From NCBI GenBank assembly GCA_907163375.1, contig CAJQUW010012520.1:62001-126000 (forward strand): DNA of 64,000 nucleotides, written 5' to 3'. Origin of the DNA: Prostheceraeus crozeri. Lineage: Eukaryota > Platyhelminthes > Polycladida > Euryleptidae. Below the pieces are notes generated by a model that did no database searches, had not been told where the DNA came from, and worked only from the letters and a program-made list of their open reading frames with translations. Position numbers and translations under genes: made by a program. Positions 20,240-34,300 of this stretch are shown here, one piece after another. How positions within the stretch are numbered: the first letter of the stretch is position 1; each line of letters opens with the position of its first letter.

Positions 20240-23200
20240 CTCTCACACCTGTGCTGACACAGACAGCAGCAATGCGATGACAAGTGCGGGGTAGTGCATG
20301 TGTTGTGGTGAAAAAAAGAGCATCCGCGGAACAAAGTCGAGTGAACCCCCATCACGGTAGTTTCTGCTATTCCGTTGTGCGTTCCTCGTTGATTAAGGGT
20401 CGGGACCCGGAACGTCCGAGACGAAAACTACCGCAAATATTGCCTTTAACTACTGCAAAACTAAAGGGAGAGTCTACAGGACTTTAACCTGCACGAAACT
20501 TACTCTAGTAAGTCAAACTTACTTGAGGTCACACAATGTGTGAGACTCATAGGTTTTCTCTCTCGGACTAACCTATCAATGAATAAGTATGTGCTTCAGA
20601 CGTAAATTTAAGTTTCTAAGCCTTAAGAAATATGGTTGCTTTTCTGATATCATTACTTTAACCACTGAATGAAAATTAGAAAGGAGCACCGTTTCTTTCG
20701 AGAATTTGATTTTTGCTTTTCAATGATTGGAATGATTCAACTTTAATCAACATTTGTCATTTTTTCCAAATTAAGCATAAAAGGACGAAGATTGATTAAT
20801 TTTTCATCGAGTACATGAACGGAGAAAAATCAGCACATGCGACTGAAAGATCATATACTACCATAAAGCAGTAGCGGGAGCAGTTAATCGAATAATCGTG
20901 CGACGGAATCAATCACGCGATTCTTGAATAGCCAGGAATCGTGCGATTTTCATTGCAATGTGACTTTTCAATGAAATTTTGCTTGATGAGCTAAAAACAG
21001 TGTTTCTGTTTACTCTTTCATCGTTTAACATATTTGCATTGTGCGTGTGCTCGTTACTGAGATCATGTATAGCTAGACAGAGTTGTCATGTGAAAGCACA
21101 GAGCACAGAGCTGCCCACATAGCACGAAACCATAGCATTATAGACGTTCGCACAGGCCAGGTACATCATTTAAACGAATCATGCATGTTATCAAGGCACA
21201 GTCAAGCATAGTAGGTCCCTATGATATTATATCTCCGCATTGAAATCGTATAAAGGCATTAATAAGAATTCGTATTCATGTCTTAAAATGCAGACTATAA
21301 ACATAACCCGACAGCAATCGCACTTGCAGATTCGCTAATTATAAATATTGTAGAGCGCCAGTTCGCCTGGGAATAGAATAGAAAGATGTCCTCAGACTTG
21401 AACTATTTAAGCAGAAAATTCAGTGGCTTTCTCCTTACAAGTCTGGGGACGTATCTCTATAAGATTTTCTAATGTTTTGCAAATGTTCTAATGGCTTTAT
21501 CTAATTGATGCATAATTATGCTTATTTCAAGAGTGATAGAAGCAACGGCAAATTCCTACACTCCTACAATTAAGTTCGATAAAATATGATTGATGAAGAT
21601 CAAAAGAACCAAAACTGGGAAATAAAAATATTAATACAATACTTATAGAGAGTAGAATCTAACTGAATTTAAAAATTTCATTGTGTTCGTGAAAATCATA
21701 GAATCTAACTCCCTCATCATTTCATTCATGACAGCAACTAATCAAATCAATAATTGCCTTTCAATAGACATGCAGAAACATGATTCAATATTCATTCGAA
21801 GAGCGGCCCAAGTAAGTGAAACACCCTGTACATGCACATGATGTAGTGCCGCACTTGTAGTACTTCTATGATGGCAGATTTGCACAAGTAGATTACCACG
21901 ACTTTTTTCATGCCTTGTTTGCGACTTTTTACGTGTTCTGATTTATCATGCTACTTTCCCAAACATTTACAGATAGAGAATCGCATTGATTGATAGAGTA
22001 GTTATAATTTCATTCAGTCTAAATAGACTATGATTGTAACATGCTCTCAATTTTAATGGAAATCATCAAACTTCTAATGAAAATTGGTCAAGAAATGAGA
22101 ATTAATGCAGGCTAGAGGAACTGCAAACTTGTAGTCACTTAGTCTCAAAGTATCTAGAATCGCGCGGAAATGGTATCGCGCCCGCCACTGCCATACAGGT
22201 AATGGAGAAGTCAAAAAACTCGCTTATAACTTTCTGTGAATTTTTTTCTTTTCATCTTTTTACAACCATCAATTTAATTTGCTATTAAATATACAACATT
22301 TTTCAGCAAAGAAAATTGCGCAGACTCCTCTTGAAGTGCAGTAGCAAACAACTTGGTTTGACTTGGGTCTTCAGTTTAGAGCTGTCACATTATACAACTG
22401 CCATGCAATTGTCTCATAGTTTGTGACCATACTGCGTTTAGCCACAAACCAAAAATCAATATTGGTTATTGAACAAAAAAGGTAACCAGTGCACTTGCGT
22501 GCTTGGGAAAATTCTGTGATCGTGTTGCGTGCACAACTTCTCACACCCTACACAGTTAGAGTCACGCAAATTTCATTTTTCAACATTAGATTAACAAAAA
22601 TTTCATTATAGCGTCCTTTACTTGGAGTGAGTAGAATGTCTATTTTGAAAGCATGAATTGATGCATCCTGCTGCAAGTGTGAATAGCTTTGTGGCAAACT
22701 GTAAACAAGTCGAAAACCTAAGCAAAGTATCAAACTGAAATCAGACGAAAAGCAAGTCAGAACTGTCTTATCAACTTAATCTGTCTAAGAACCTCCAACA
22801 ATACTCAAAATTTGCTGCTCTTTCAGTTGAGAGCTTGTATTGCGCCAAAAGAGGCCATTCAATCTCATGGGGGACTCTAAAGTTCCGATAACCGCAAATA
22901 AACAGCACTCTTCCTACAAAAGTCAGACTTCCCCTATTATCCAGGCTTTTTAAAACGCTCCACCTGGAAGATTAACGAATTTTCAGTATTGTATGAATTG
23001 CATACGTCGATTGAGTAAATAATGCGTAGTTCAGACTTGTTTAAGATTTTCGACTTGCCTACGTTTTACGGTTTGCAGGCTTTACTTCCCACGTAAGATT
23101 ATTATTCCACCTCAGTCGCTGAAAATACGCACATGGCATTACATGTACAATGGATATTCTCATATGACACGTCGTGAAAACAGAAAAAGCACGCATATAT

Positions 23201-23664
23201 TCCTTCACGAAGATACAAAAGTTCTAGAGTGATTATTCAAGCAATTCGATCACCAATTCTCATGCAGGATCCTTATTTATCACGTATTCACACAGCTGCG
23301 CGAGCTTGCGTAAATTCACGCAGTTTTGCGCAGAGAAGATAAATAACTGTGAAACAAATAACTGTGCGAGCCCTGCTTCCAACCCTCGCTGATCCGCGAT
23401 AAGCATTATCTCTGCGAAATGGCCATCTCGTAATTATGCATTTTCGTGAACACTGCTTGTCATCGCCGAGTTTACCTGCTCTCATGGGAATTTCATCGGA
23501 ATAGGTTCCATTCTTTTGCCGTTCGATTTTCATCCTCGAACAGTTCGCCAATGGAATCAACCCGTCGTTCTACAGCTTTTTGGTTATGCCATGTATTTGT
23601 TCGAGGATTTTTGTATTCTGATACTCAAATTTATTTTACTTTTATAATATTACTCTCCTTAATA
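20240..23664. other. Unassigned stretch
   Basis: No convincing gene or transposon was found. A short inverted pair CGGTAGTTT / AAACTACCG lies near 20356 and 20434. Confidence 0.4.
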
Positions 23665-23814
23665 CCTGAAAAGAAATGGTTTAGATGCCTTCAAGGCACT
23701 TGAACATAAAATACATCATAATTTGAAGAAAAATGAAAATAATTCAAATGCTCAATCCTTCCAATTGCTGGACTCACCAGTTTCGTAACTTCTGAAATAC
23801 ATGTAAATACTTAC

Positions 23815-23949
23815 CAGGTATTTGACCAGGTCCTCCTGAGCAGCTGTTGAAAGGCTTCGTGGTATAATTGATGATAAACTCATACAAAGACATTGTAGCG
23901 ATGCCACTGCGAGCGAAAACATGGGCTTTAAGGCCTTGCGGATCAAGAT
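23815..23949 (-). CDS. Candidate spliced exon, piggyBac-transposase-like
   Basis: A 135-bp open block on the minus strand is bordered by a good acceptor (TTTACTTTCAG) and donor (CTG/GTAAGT), phase 1 at both ends. It reads LDPQGLKAHVFARSGIATM and then SLYEFIINYTTKPFN. The pattern (Pro, GLK, VFARSG, aromatic-x-F-x-I-x-Y) resembles the piggyBac/PGBD catalytic region around the line usually written KWGxKxFxxxxxSGYxYDFxxYTG. A possible following exon starts at 23665 (acceptor CTTTTCAG) and stops after about a dozen codons. It could be a decayed piggyBac or a domesticated gene. Confidence 0.35.
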
Positions 23950-25050
23950 CTGAAAGTAAAAAAACACCAAGCTAGAAAAGCGAGCTCTTCCAAGCTTCGA
24001 GAAATGTAGCGCCACAAATATCACCTTTTCTCATGTAATATATTCTAACTAATAAAATAGCATTTTGAAAAGATGTCTACGAGACCAACAGTCGCACTAT
24101 GCGCCGATCGATGTATGTGCGCATATGCTCATAGTCGCAAGGAAATTTGTGAGTATAATCACAAGCAATTATTTACTCGCGGGAATGAAACAGTTAATCC
24201 TTTAACTTATTACCGGGTTTTACCCGTATCTGTGTAAACGTGTGTCTGACTTACGCATGGAATACTGAAACTGCTAAAATGCCAATTTCGAAAGTTTCTT
24301 GTATACAGAAAAGGCGCTATTAAAGTAAACAACTGACTACCAGAAAGGAATGTAGAGTGGCAGTTCGTCTAGGCATGAAACTTGATTGTACTTAGACTTG
24401 AACCATTTCCCACTGCATTTCTTGGAAGACATAGAGGCTGCGTTTCACCCTTACAAGGGCTTGTCAGCACCACTCGGGATGGTCAAAACTAGCTTGTGAC
24501 ATCTAGAATAACTGCACTCGCCGGGTTGCAAATCAGACTGTCAAGGAATGCAATGCTTGAACTGTTCAACTCTCAGGACATCTTCCTAACCCTTGACTAG
24601 TATTTCTACATCGACTGAGACTTTGTAGCTGGCATGCAACTTAGTGGCATTTCGAAATAGAGTAAGCCTGCTTTGAAATACCTACTGCAGAGTATGTTTC
24701 ACTGCACATAAAATTAAACACAGAAATTCATACTCAGAAGCTTTACAAGATATGAAACATCAAGTTCTTATCATTCAAACCTTGCATTGCTTTTGTGGAT
24801 AATTGTAAATTCCACAAGTCACTTGATACGTTGTTCTTACTTTAATTTAAGAAAGCTGTAAAATGTATATTAAAAAATGGAGCTCCGTCAACATGCAAAC
24901 ACGAAGCTCATGAGAAATACATTACGTTTCAGAAAAGTCTTCAAATTCCGATTTTTTTCGGACCAAGATAAAAAAATACCACGGAGGCTTTGTGAATCTT
25001 CACCATTTGTTAACATTGTCGTTTACCATTTGAGCACTTTGAGACTATAC
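23950..25050. other. Unassigned upstream region of the ETS gene
   Basis: No gene recognised. It should include the promoter and any 5' non-coding exon of the ETS gene, but no boundary can be placed. Confidence 0.35.
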
Positions 25051-25054
25051 TCTA

Positions 25055-25100
25055 ATTGGGTGTCTCTCATTGGCTGCTAGAACTTAACAGACCGTATAAA
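25055..25100 (+). promoter_or_regulatory. Possible promoter elements before the ETS start codon
   Basis: Two inverted CCAAT boxes (ATTGG at 25055 and 25069) lie 14 bp apart, followed by TATAAA at 25095, directly before the ATG at 25102. TATAAA this close to the start codon cannot act as the TATA box for that ATG without a very short leader, so a real promoter role is doubtful. Confidence 0.2.
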
Positions 25101-25101
25101 C

Positions 25102-25318
25102 ATGACTTCCGAAAGTTTCGACGCCTCCTATCAATCAATCATGATTCAACCAGGAATAGCGATGTCATTCGCAGACATGCCAAACGATTATGTCATCGAC
25201 GATACAATTTTCAGTGATCGCTTCGCCCAACGGATCAAGCAAGACTGGGACCGGACGGACCAATACAATTATTCCGGCGTATATTCAAAGCCAGCCCGCT
25301 GTCCTTCAGATGAGCTCG
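25102..25318 (+). CDS. ETS gene exon 1
   Basis: Starts MTSESFDASYQSIM and includes the acidic stretch NDYVIDDTIFSD. It ends in GAGCTCG before GTAAGAT, phase 1. No earlier in-frame ATG continues the frame. Confidence 0.85.
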
Positions 25319-28300
25319 GTAAGATATCCATCTTTTATATCAATGCATGAATTTAGATGACAAATAGAAAGACAAAAATAAGTTCTCAAAAGTAATGCTT
25401 GAGGTTTTGAAGGAGTTTGAAATTCGTGTATGAGCAAAGGGCCAACGTGTCAGCATTCCTTCCGAATTTTTCGAAGCATTTTCCATAATATTACCAAGCA
25501 TTCCAGATGACAAAAGAAGAATTTCAAGAGCTTTAAATGTTACTAATTCATCGACAACACTGAACACGTAAGATATTATACTGGTTTGTCAATTCCCTTC
25601 ATCTCAAATTCATCTTAGGCACATATAGTAACTGATTAATATTTGGGAAAAACATGAAGTTGTCATTAATCTGAAGAAATTGTTAATGTGATTATAGCTT
25701 CAATTTCGTCTTTTATCAGAATAGAAAACAAAAAATCATATTGAAAAACATTATATAAAAATTTTAAAACAATTTTCATCTTCAAATTCGAACTTTAACT
25801 CCAAACATTTTAGCGTCAGCATTGTTAAAAAATAAAGAATTGTCGCTTGGTATAGGCCCCATCATCTCACAAAAAATCGTGAACATGAATTTGAAAAATC
25901 AAATTAAGGACTTTTGTAAATATAGAGAATTTGAATATTTTTATTCAAACTGAGCCTGTCCATTTTATTGTGTTCACTTGATAATGGTTGTAGCATCACC
26001 CGAAACGGCGTTACTTTATCTTTTTTACAAATTTTCCAATGCATCTTCTTATTCACTGTCATAGAGTAGGTATATTACGTATATAGAGTAGTACCTATAT
26101 ATCCCTACTCTATGTTCAGTGTGTTATTTTTATTGTATTAAACCGAGTCTATGTTGCTGCATTTCTTTAAAATATTACCATTGCATACAAAGCATTTCGC
26201 AAATTTTGCTTTCATTAAATCAATGTCATCACCATTCACTGGACAGTAAATAATCCATTAGACATTTCAATGCCTCCTAATTGATTAACAGGTCTATGAA
26301 CATGCTTTATTATTTCAATATAGGAAGAACTTTAGAATGTGAATAAATTATTCTATATACAGCGATTCGATAGTTCGAGTTCAGTCATGGTCAAGTTACC
26401 GAGATTTTCTTAGGTTCCTAGGTAGACTTTCTCAAATTCAAGAAGAATATATATCAGTAGTTCAGGTCAGCATTTCTAAATAATAACATGCCATTACAAA
26501 AAAGGAATGTATGCGTTCGCAAGGCAGGTAATTCGATTTAGAAGAATATGCTCACATCTGGCAGATTTTGTCAACGGAATAAATTGTACAGTTAAGATTT
26601 TAGAAAGAAGAGATCATGACAAGAAGGCATAAGACTGGAACCTGAAAAGGCTCTCCATTCGCGTAGTTCAATACAACATAGTATGGACTATTTTCTGCAA
26701 GACAATTATTTGATTCATCTTCTTCCTAAATTTGAGTTTCTTTTTCGACTTTAAGAAAAGTGGACGAGGCTGTACCAGTGAAGCTCCCGCTTGAATGAGT
26801 CCGAGAAAAAGAATTCAGTCTTTTTGAAGACTCAAAATCTCTAAAATATCGCAAAATGTCACAAAATTCCGAAATTATGTAAAAAAACTAATGCATTAAT
26901 AAATTTAAATGCGCATCTTCATGGAAGGGACCTGCGAAGCTTCGAGATTTGATTCGCTGGATTCTCACTGAAAGTGGCTAAAATCGTCAATTGTTGAACT
27001 TGAGTTAGTCGAATCAGCTATAGTGCTTGCTAAATACTTGATAGTTACATGTAATACATGCACTACATGCTGCTCATTGACTTTCAATTTCCAAGCTGAC
27101 AAGTCCAATACTACAATAAATAATTACACATCATAGTTCTCGAAGTATTCTGTGATCCTTAACTTGTGAGAAATTGAGTGGCAGAAATCCGTAGACGTTT
27201 ACATCGGATTTATTTTTGAATTCGCCCTGAATAATTTAGATTGTCATTGCAGCGATAATATGCGAGGTTGCAGACCTCAATAGCTTGTTGCCAAAATTCT
27301 ATTATTGTGTTCTGATCCTTAAATCGCGATAAACATGATGGAATCCACTGACTGTTTGTTCGTGAAAATAGGTGCTCTTCCGGGCTCAGGATTAAGTAAA
27401 GGACAGATTGATAGAGGCTGCATTTCTAGTCTCGCGTGATGCTTAAAAGACTTCTATCGATAAACCTGAGGTAATAAACCTACTCCATATCATCAAGTAT
27501 CCTACGGGAAAATTAGCAGAGCAAATCCAATAGTACGCTCAAAACACTTTTGTCAAATCAACATCCATGCAACTCAAAATCTGCCATCAATATTCATTCG
27601 AAATAGGTTGTAGTTACGAAGTGCGATACATTTTAATTTTCTCAGCGAAATAGAGCCATTTTAATTTGACTGCTTATTTTTCAATGAGTTCCAAGGTGTC
27701 ACTGTATCTTTCAATAGCCATGTAAATTGTATGATTACTAGGTATTATTAGATAGGCCTATTTCATTAATGCCTAGCAGCATAGCAGGCTAAGTACATCG
27801 TACGTAAAAAGAAGCTCAAGTAGGCCTGTTTAAGTCTTTGATTCGAGATTCACTTCGACTCAAAATTTGCCAATTCGCAGGTCCATGCTATATATGTAAT
27901 CCTTCATATTCTTTTCAAGTGATTCATTTTTATCTAATGTATTTGCACTTTCTTTCTTCTTTTCTTGTCATCCATTTTTTTGCAAAATTTAAATCTGTGA
28001 ACCAGAACTTCACACAAGAAATATTTCTCTAAATTTGATTAATATTCCATATTCCGATTAAGTATGTTTAAACTTGATGTCATGCTGTCATGTACCAGGT
28101 GGATAATGCTTGTTTAAGCAAGATGTTCAAATACTTTGATAAATGGATAAATTATCATCATGGCTTTGTGTAAGCCTGTCTTTCATTAAAATTTGAGCAG
28201 TGAATCTCTTTAGGCAATGTAAATTTTCTCTTAGGCAACGCAGTTTTCTTCAGAATCCATTTTATCAACGTAAATGAAAGTGTTGAGAACCGCTAGAAAT

Positions 28301-31300
28301 GCGACCTTATAATATTAGAAAAGTTCTCACTTCATGGTAATCCAACAGAATCGCAACAGTCAAAAGGGCTGTGACTAGAGCCATCTTCATTTGAAAATAA
28401 AATCAAATTAGTTATTATTTTACAGTAGAGATAAAATTGGAAATTGTGCAGAGGCATTAATTGCTGTATCGGAAAAGTTCGGTTATCGCACAATAAAATT
28501 TGTGGCACTTGAAACAATATGTCCGAATCCCTCCGTCAAAAATCCAGCATTTATGCAGACATATTTATAAAGTCAAAAAGCTATAGATCTGTTCGCATGT
28601 ATTTGTATAAATCGATGAACTTGTAATATATCAAAATTGCTTCATCTCTATTTTTGAGAACTGACGACATATCCATCGAATTCATTAATTACAAGTCTGT
28701 TGAAATTTCGTTTACGGTATATGACCTCCATCATTTATGTGCAATGATAAACATTGATCTTTCCGATTGCAGTGACAAACAGATATTCCTCATACTGTTA
28801 TCAGAGTCCTTACCCTACGTCAGACTGGAACCACATCTATCCGTACGAACAGCCTCATCAAGTGGAGCCTCGTCAGGAGATAGAGCTAAAATTGAATTAT
28901 TCGTTCTCGTATCCTCAACCACCTCCTCTGCGTCCTCCTAGCCCTCCTCAACAGCAATGTCATAAAGCAAGACGCCACCAAAACGGTAAGCCACCATTTT
29001 GATATGAACAGTAGAAGTTTTTGAAATCTTCTGTACTTCTATTACATAATAGTATAAGATCATGAACATAATCATCAGGGCATACATTTGTTAGATTATC
29101 TGAGGTCGGGTTGCTATTTCTGCCACTCTTCATTTTTTTGTTTAGACATGAGTTCAATGCTTCGACCAGGTCCGGTCTTACTGACTCTCCAAACCCACTC
29201 TCGGCGGGGTCCTCGAGCGATGCTGCTATGTTTCTGTTTATAGGCTATTGTTGATCCTCTTGAATCATGTTGCTAAACATATTGAGGTTGTAAAGTCATC
29301 AAACTGTTTTGTGCTTTTTCTCAACAAAAATATTTATCTCGTCGTCGGGAAGAATAATCACAAAGCCATGGGACAAGGGAGTTTATATTCTCTTTTCTTC
29401 TTCACCGCATAGTGCGATGGGGGCATAGTGGTTGAAAACATATCTATCGCTCTGAAAAACCGTTGCATTACGCGATGGGAGGCAAATGTGAATCTTGTGA
29501 AGCCATTCACGCATGATCTGAAAAAGCGAAAAGCTCTAAAAGAATTAAAGTAATCTTTTATAAAGAAACAAGATTGCAGTACAACTAGTGAAGCAAACTC
29601 ATTGTATGATGAAGTGTCTTTTAGGGAATACATTCTCTAGTTCGTGTGGTTTGAGTTATTGAATACCATGAAAAGATCGAACAAACTTTTTCTGAAGAAA
29701 GATATTTAGGTAGATGTATTGCCGAAAGAAGTCGGTGCACATTAAGACTTTACTGAATGAATATCAAGAGTATCGGTTTGTCAAAGCAGTTTCTACTGCG
29801 CGAATGATTGCTGAAGATACATGTTGAGACTATATTTAAAAAAAAAGTATGCGCAAAGCTGCGTGTTTATTTCATGAGAAAGCGGAGGAGAAGTCCCTAC
29901 GTTTACGAGATCCGCAAAAGCGTTTTGAGGCAAATTTTTAATGTTGTTGTTGATCAGTGTTGTGCAAGTATTTCAGCTTCATGAATCTTTCACGAAGCAG
30001 TTTGGAATTATGTTTAGTTTAGAATTAATGAAACGAGCCGATGATTGTGAGCTGGAGCTATTTTGTATTAACAATCTCTTTTCAAATGATGTTGACGCAC
30101 GAGATCTATTCGACTAAATAATTCATTTTGCACGACACATGATTGTGAGCTGGAGCTATTTTGTATTAACAATCTCTTTTCAAATGATGTTGACGCACGA
30201 GATCTATTCGACTAAATAATTCATTTTGCACGACACACTGCTTGTCCTGAAAACATGTACAACATGAATAGCATATTGAACAATATTGCTATAAGATTGA
30301 ATTGTTTCCCAATTTGTTAGCTGCTTTGAGAATAATGATGAATATTCCTGTGTCAGTAACGACTGGAGAAAGAGGCTCCAGCAAACTCAAGCACATACTG
30401 TCATTTCTGAGAACGAATATGCTCGAAAAAATAATAAACTGCCTCTCTCTCATATCAATGGAACATGAAATATGTAGCGAACTTGATCTAGAAACCCTCA
30501 TAAATGACTTTGCTGCAAAGAAAGCTCGGAAAATTCAATCGTGAAAAAAATTGCAATATATTTTTATTGTATATTTGTAACCTAAATTTGAGTGAATTTT
30601 TCCTTTTTTTATAAATGTATCATGATATGCATCGTCTAGGCTATAGTAAATCCAATAATTCCAAAATAGCAATGTAAACATTATCATCAAATCAACCATG
30701 TTTTGACCGAAGGAAATCATTTCGAAATATGGCATGAGGTTCATAGTGACGAGTTATGATTAACTTATAACTAGCAAGGACTTCTACAAATAGATTCGTA
30801 TCTACGTATTTGTAGTAGTCCTTGAAACTCAGCTCTACACAAGTATGAACCTTGAGCATAGCAACATATTATGACGCCATTTATGACGCTAAGTTACTGA
30901 AAGTATCCAGCTTTAGTAATCGCACGTTGAGCAGTTATAATTGAAAAATGTAGTCAACATTTTATGGTGAGGGGGGGGGGTCGCACAGCATAAAGCTGGC
31001 ACTGGCTTCGACAATAGCATGAAAAATGGCGAGTTTGTCTCATTGATCATTTAAAGTTGAGCCAAACTGCTGAAGAGATTTTAACATTTACTACAAATTT
31101 TCGTTGTTAATGCGGCCTTATCAAGAAAAGAAGCTTATAAATTGGCACCCAGCTCAAATTTGAAATACAGGGGTCTACTGATTGGAGTACTCATCTGTTA
31201 GGTCGGTTTTTGGATGCGCCTCCCTCAATCTTAAGTTGATTGCATTAATGCATCTGTCTATGATGATGACATAGAAGCCGCTGCATTTGAAACACAATAT

Positions 31301-34300
31301 TCTACATCTCAGCATAGGAGATATAGAATCCTGTGTTTCAAATGCAACAACTTTTATACAGGAAGTGCATAAATTGTGACATCTACATGCCAGTACTTCC
31401 ATCAATGGACACTTAACCCAGTCCCAATCATCCACTTTGAAAAACCAGATGAAGTTTTAAAGCAGGGTGAAATACTGGCCAACGAAATGAACTCGGAAAT
31501 CGTCCAAAACATTCCATTTCAAATTTCTGACTGACAAGATAACGATATTGATGAATCCTCCTACATCACTTCAATGCATTCAATAGAGAACTTATGCAGC
31601 TTTATTTTTCAACTTATTGAACATTTGAACAAGCCTTATCCAATTCGTTTTATGACAACTTTTAAAGCTGACGTCATGGCTTCAAAGCATATCAATGTCG
31701 AACTATTAGTCCGGCAGCCAGAACGAGTTTCTGTAGGGAACGAGGCCGAGAGAATGAGATTTTCACGGAATGATGTACACCCTATGACTACTACGAATCT
31801 GCACGTATGCCGCGTTCTACTGAGTTCTTCTTCTTGTCAGATAGAATCAAGGAAAAACTGATGTTAATCCAATGGGAAGCAGATTGCAGTCTTTGGCAAA
31901 AATGTAATTTTCCATATTTTCTCTTATCAACTGAAAAGCACTGAGTCTAGAGCCATAATTTTTGACATAGAATGCCTTCAGGTCATTGCCTATCATTTTC
32001 TGAAACATTTATCTATGAAGCTATACACATTCACATTTGGCAAGCTTCCTACTATCGGCAAACACCAATATGTGGCTCGCTTTATCCACATAAAACCACA
32101 TTCTCGCATATATCACCTATCAGAAGCATGGTAATCACATGCGCATGATACGGAATGACCTGAATATATAGCATGCCAAAAAATATGGATCTAGACTTAG
32201 TACTTCCCAGTTGATAAGAGAAAACACAGTAAATGTCTATTTTGTCAAAAACTGCAATCTGCGTACCATTCCATTAACATCCGTTTTTCTTTGATCCCGT
32301 CTGACAAGAAGAGGAACTAACTAGAACTTGGCATACGCGGAGATTCGTAGTGGGCATAATCCGGCAGCCAGAGCGAGTTTCTGCAGGGAACGAGACCGAA
32401 AATGAGACTTTCACAGAATGATGTACACCCCATTTACCTATATCGCCCAAGGGGCACCAAATTTCCAAATGTGTACTGGTACATTACCGGGTGTTTTTTA
32501 TTAATTTACGACTAACATTCAGACTGGACCTATGATTTACGAGGATATTATTGCATGAATTACAATGAGACTTAAATGCGATGATGAATATGGCATTATC
32601 ATTATGCAGTGTATAAACTATACTGAGCTTTCATCGTACATGTGACCTTCAAAGATGCACTTGAAATCACCGAGGCTGGTAGAGATGAAGCGAAAAATAA
32701 AATATGTCCGACATGACAAAAAGTAAAGTTCTTGGTCCGTTAGCAGCCGCAACTTGTAGCCCTTACACCCCCACTTGTTTTTAATCCATTTCTCGTCGAA
32801 TCTCGGGACCCAATGGAATCTTCATAAAAAACAGGAATTCCGGAAAATAGTCCACCTTATTTTCAAGTCACTACTCCCATACTGAGAGTTTGGACTTTTC
32901 TGGATCGTTGTGATGTTTCCCCGATGCCCTTCCTGTCGATTTATGTTTAAAGCACCAAAATGCTTACAGATCAGAATGATAATTTTGACACTTAAAAAGC
33001 AGATATCATTTAATGCATCATTTATATACAACTACATTTATATTTACAACCAGACAAGTCATAGTAGATATGGTAGATACAGTAGACAAGTCAGACAAAA
33101 TCTCTTCGTTGTCAAAATCAACTCTTACAACCACACACTCCATGTGGCACATCAACCTCTCCATATGCATTGCTTCATCATTCAAATTATTGCTAACATC
33201 TGATGAAGTATTATATTATTGTTAGTTGCGCGAATTTAGAGATAGAAGCATATACTTTAAAGTACGAATAATTGTCTTGAAATATAGCTCTTAAAACTGC
33301 ATGGTTTTTCCACCATATCATAACAGTCTACATATTTATTACAACGTCTAGGTAAGTCTTGTGTGTTTACATGTACATAATTTATGCAATGTGTTATCAT
33401 CACATCCAGGAATATTATATTACATCAGATATCCGCTGCAATACCGCTATTTTATGCATTCTGATATTCTTAGTTTCAATTTATATTTGTCGAGAAAATT
33501 CTCATAGAGTAACTTAATTGTGTACTCCATAATAATTCCCTCCGATTCTGTGGGATGGGGTGGGGAGGGGAAAGTAAGTTCCAAGCGACTAGACTTAGCG
33601 ATTTCTTCTTACATATGTCCATGTCACACCGAATAGGGCATGCTCACACTGAATTTCTTATTTTACTACGCAAGTGCTGCACAATAGCTAAGGAAATAAT
33701 CTACTTGATTTTCTAGCACTACTACATGTAGGCCTACACCTAATTAACTAATGACTTCGATCACTAAGGAAAACACATCCCGAGGAAAAATCTGTAGATT
33801 TTGGAGTATTCTCCTTTTAAAGTCTTTTAAATATTCTCCTTTATTTAGTCTGCTCCATAGTAACTGATTTTTTTTTAAATTCTAGCTATCAATCATTACG
33901 TCAATCCATGCTCAGCAAATAAATCTTTAACCAGATAGACAAAATGCCGGATCTGCCCGATGACCTACAATCGTGGTCCTTTATATGTTAATGTTTTGCT
34001 ATTTACTATATCTTAATTCACATTTTGACAGTGTTTTTCCAAGCAATCTAAAAAAATGTTAGAAAATTTCCGAATATAGTATAAATATAGCACTGAATTT
34101 GACACACAGACCTAAAGTTTCTGGGATTTTCATCCTCAGAAAGAGATTTTAAATCATCTAAAACGACCACCTCAAAAATTTGCTGATTATAATGCGCATA
34201 GCCAAATCTATGGAAAATCACAAAAGCATACAAGTAATACTAAAACTCGATGGACACATTAGATGATCAACATTGCTAATAATAAAATCGATTTATGCCC

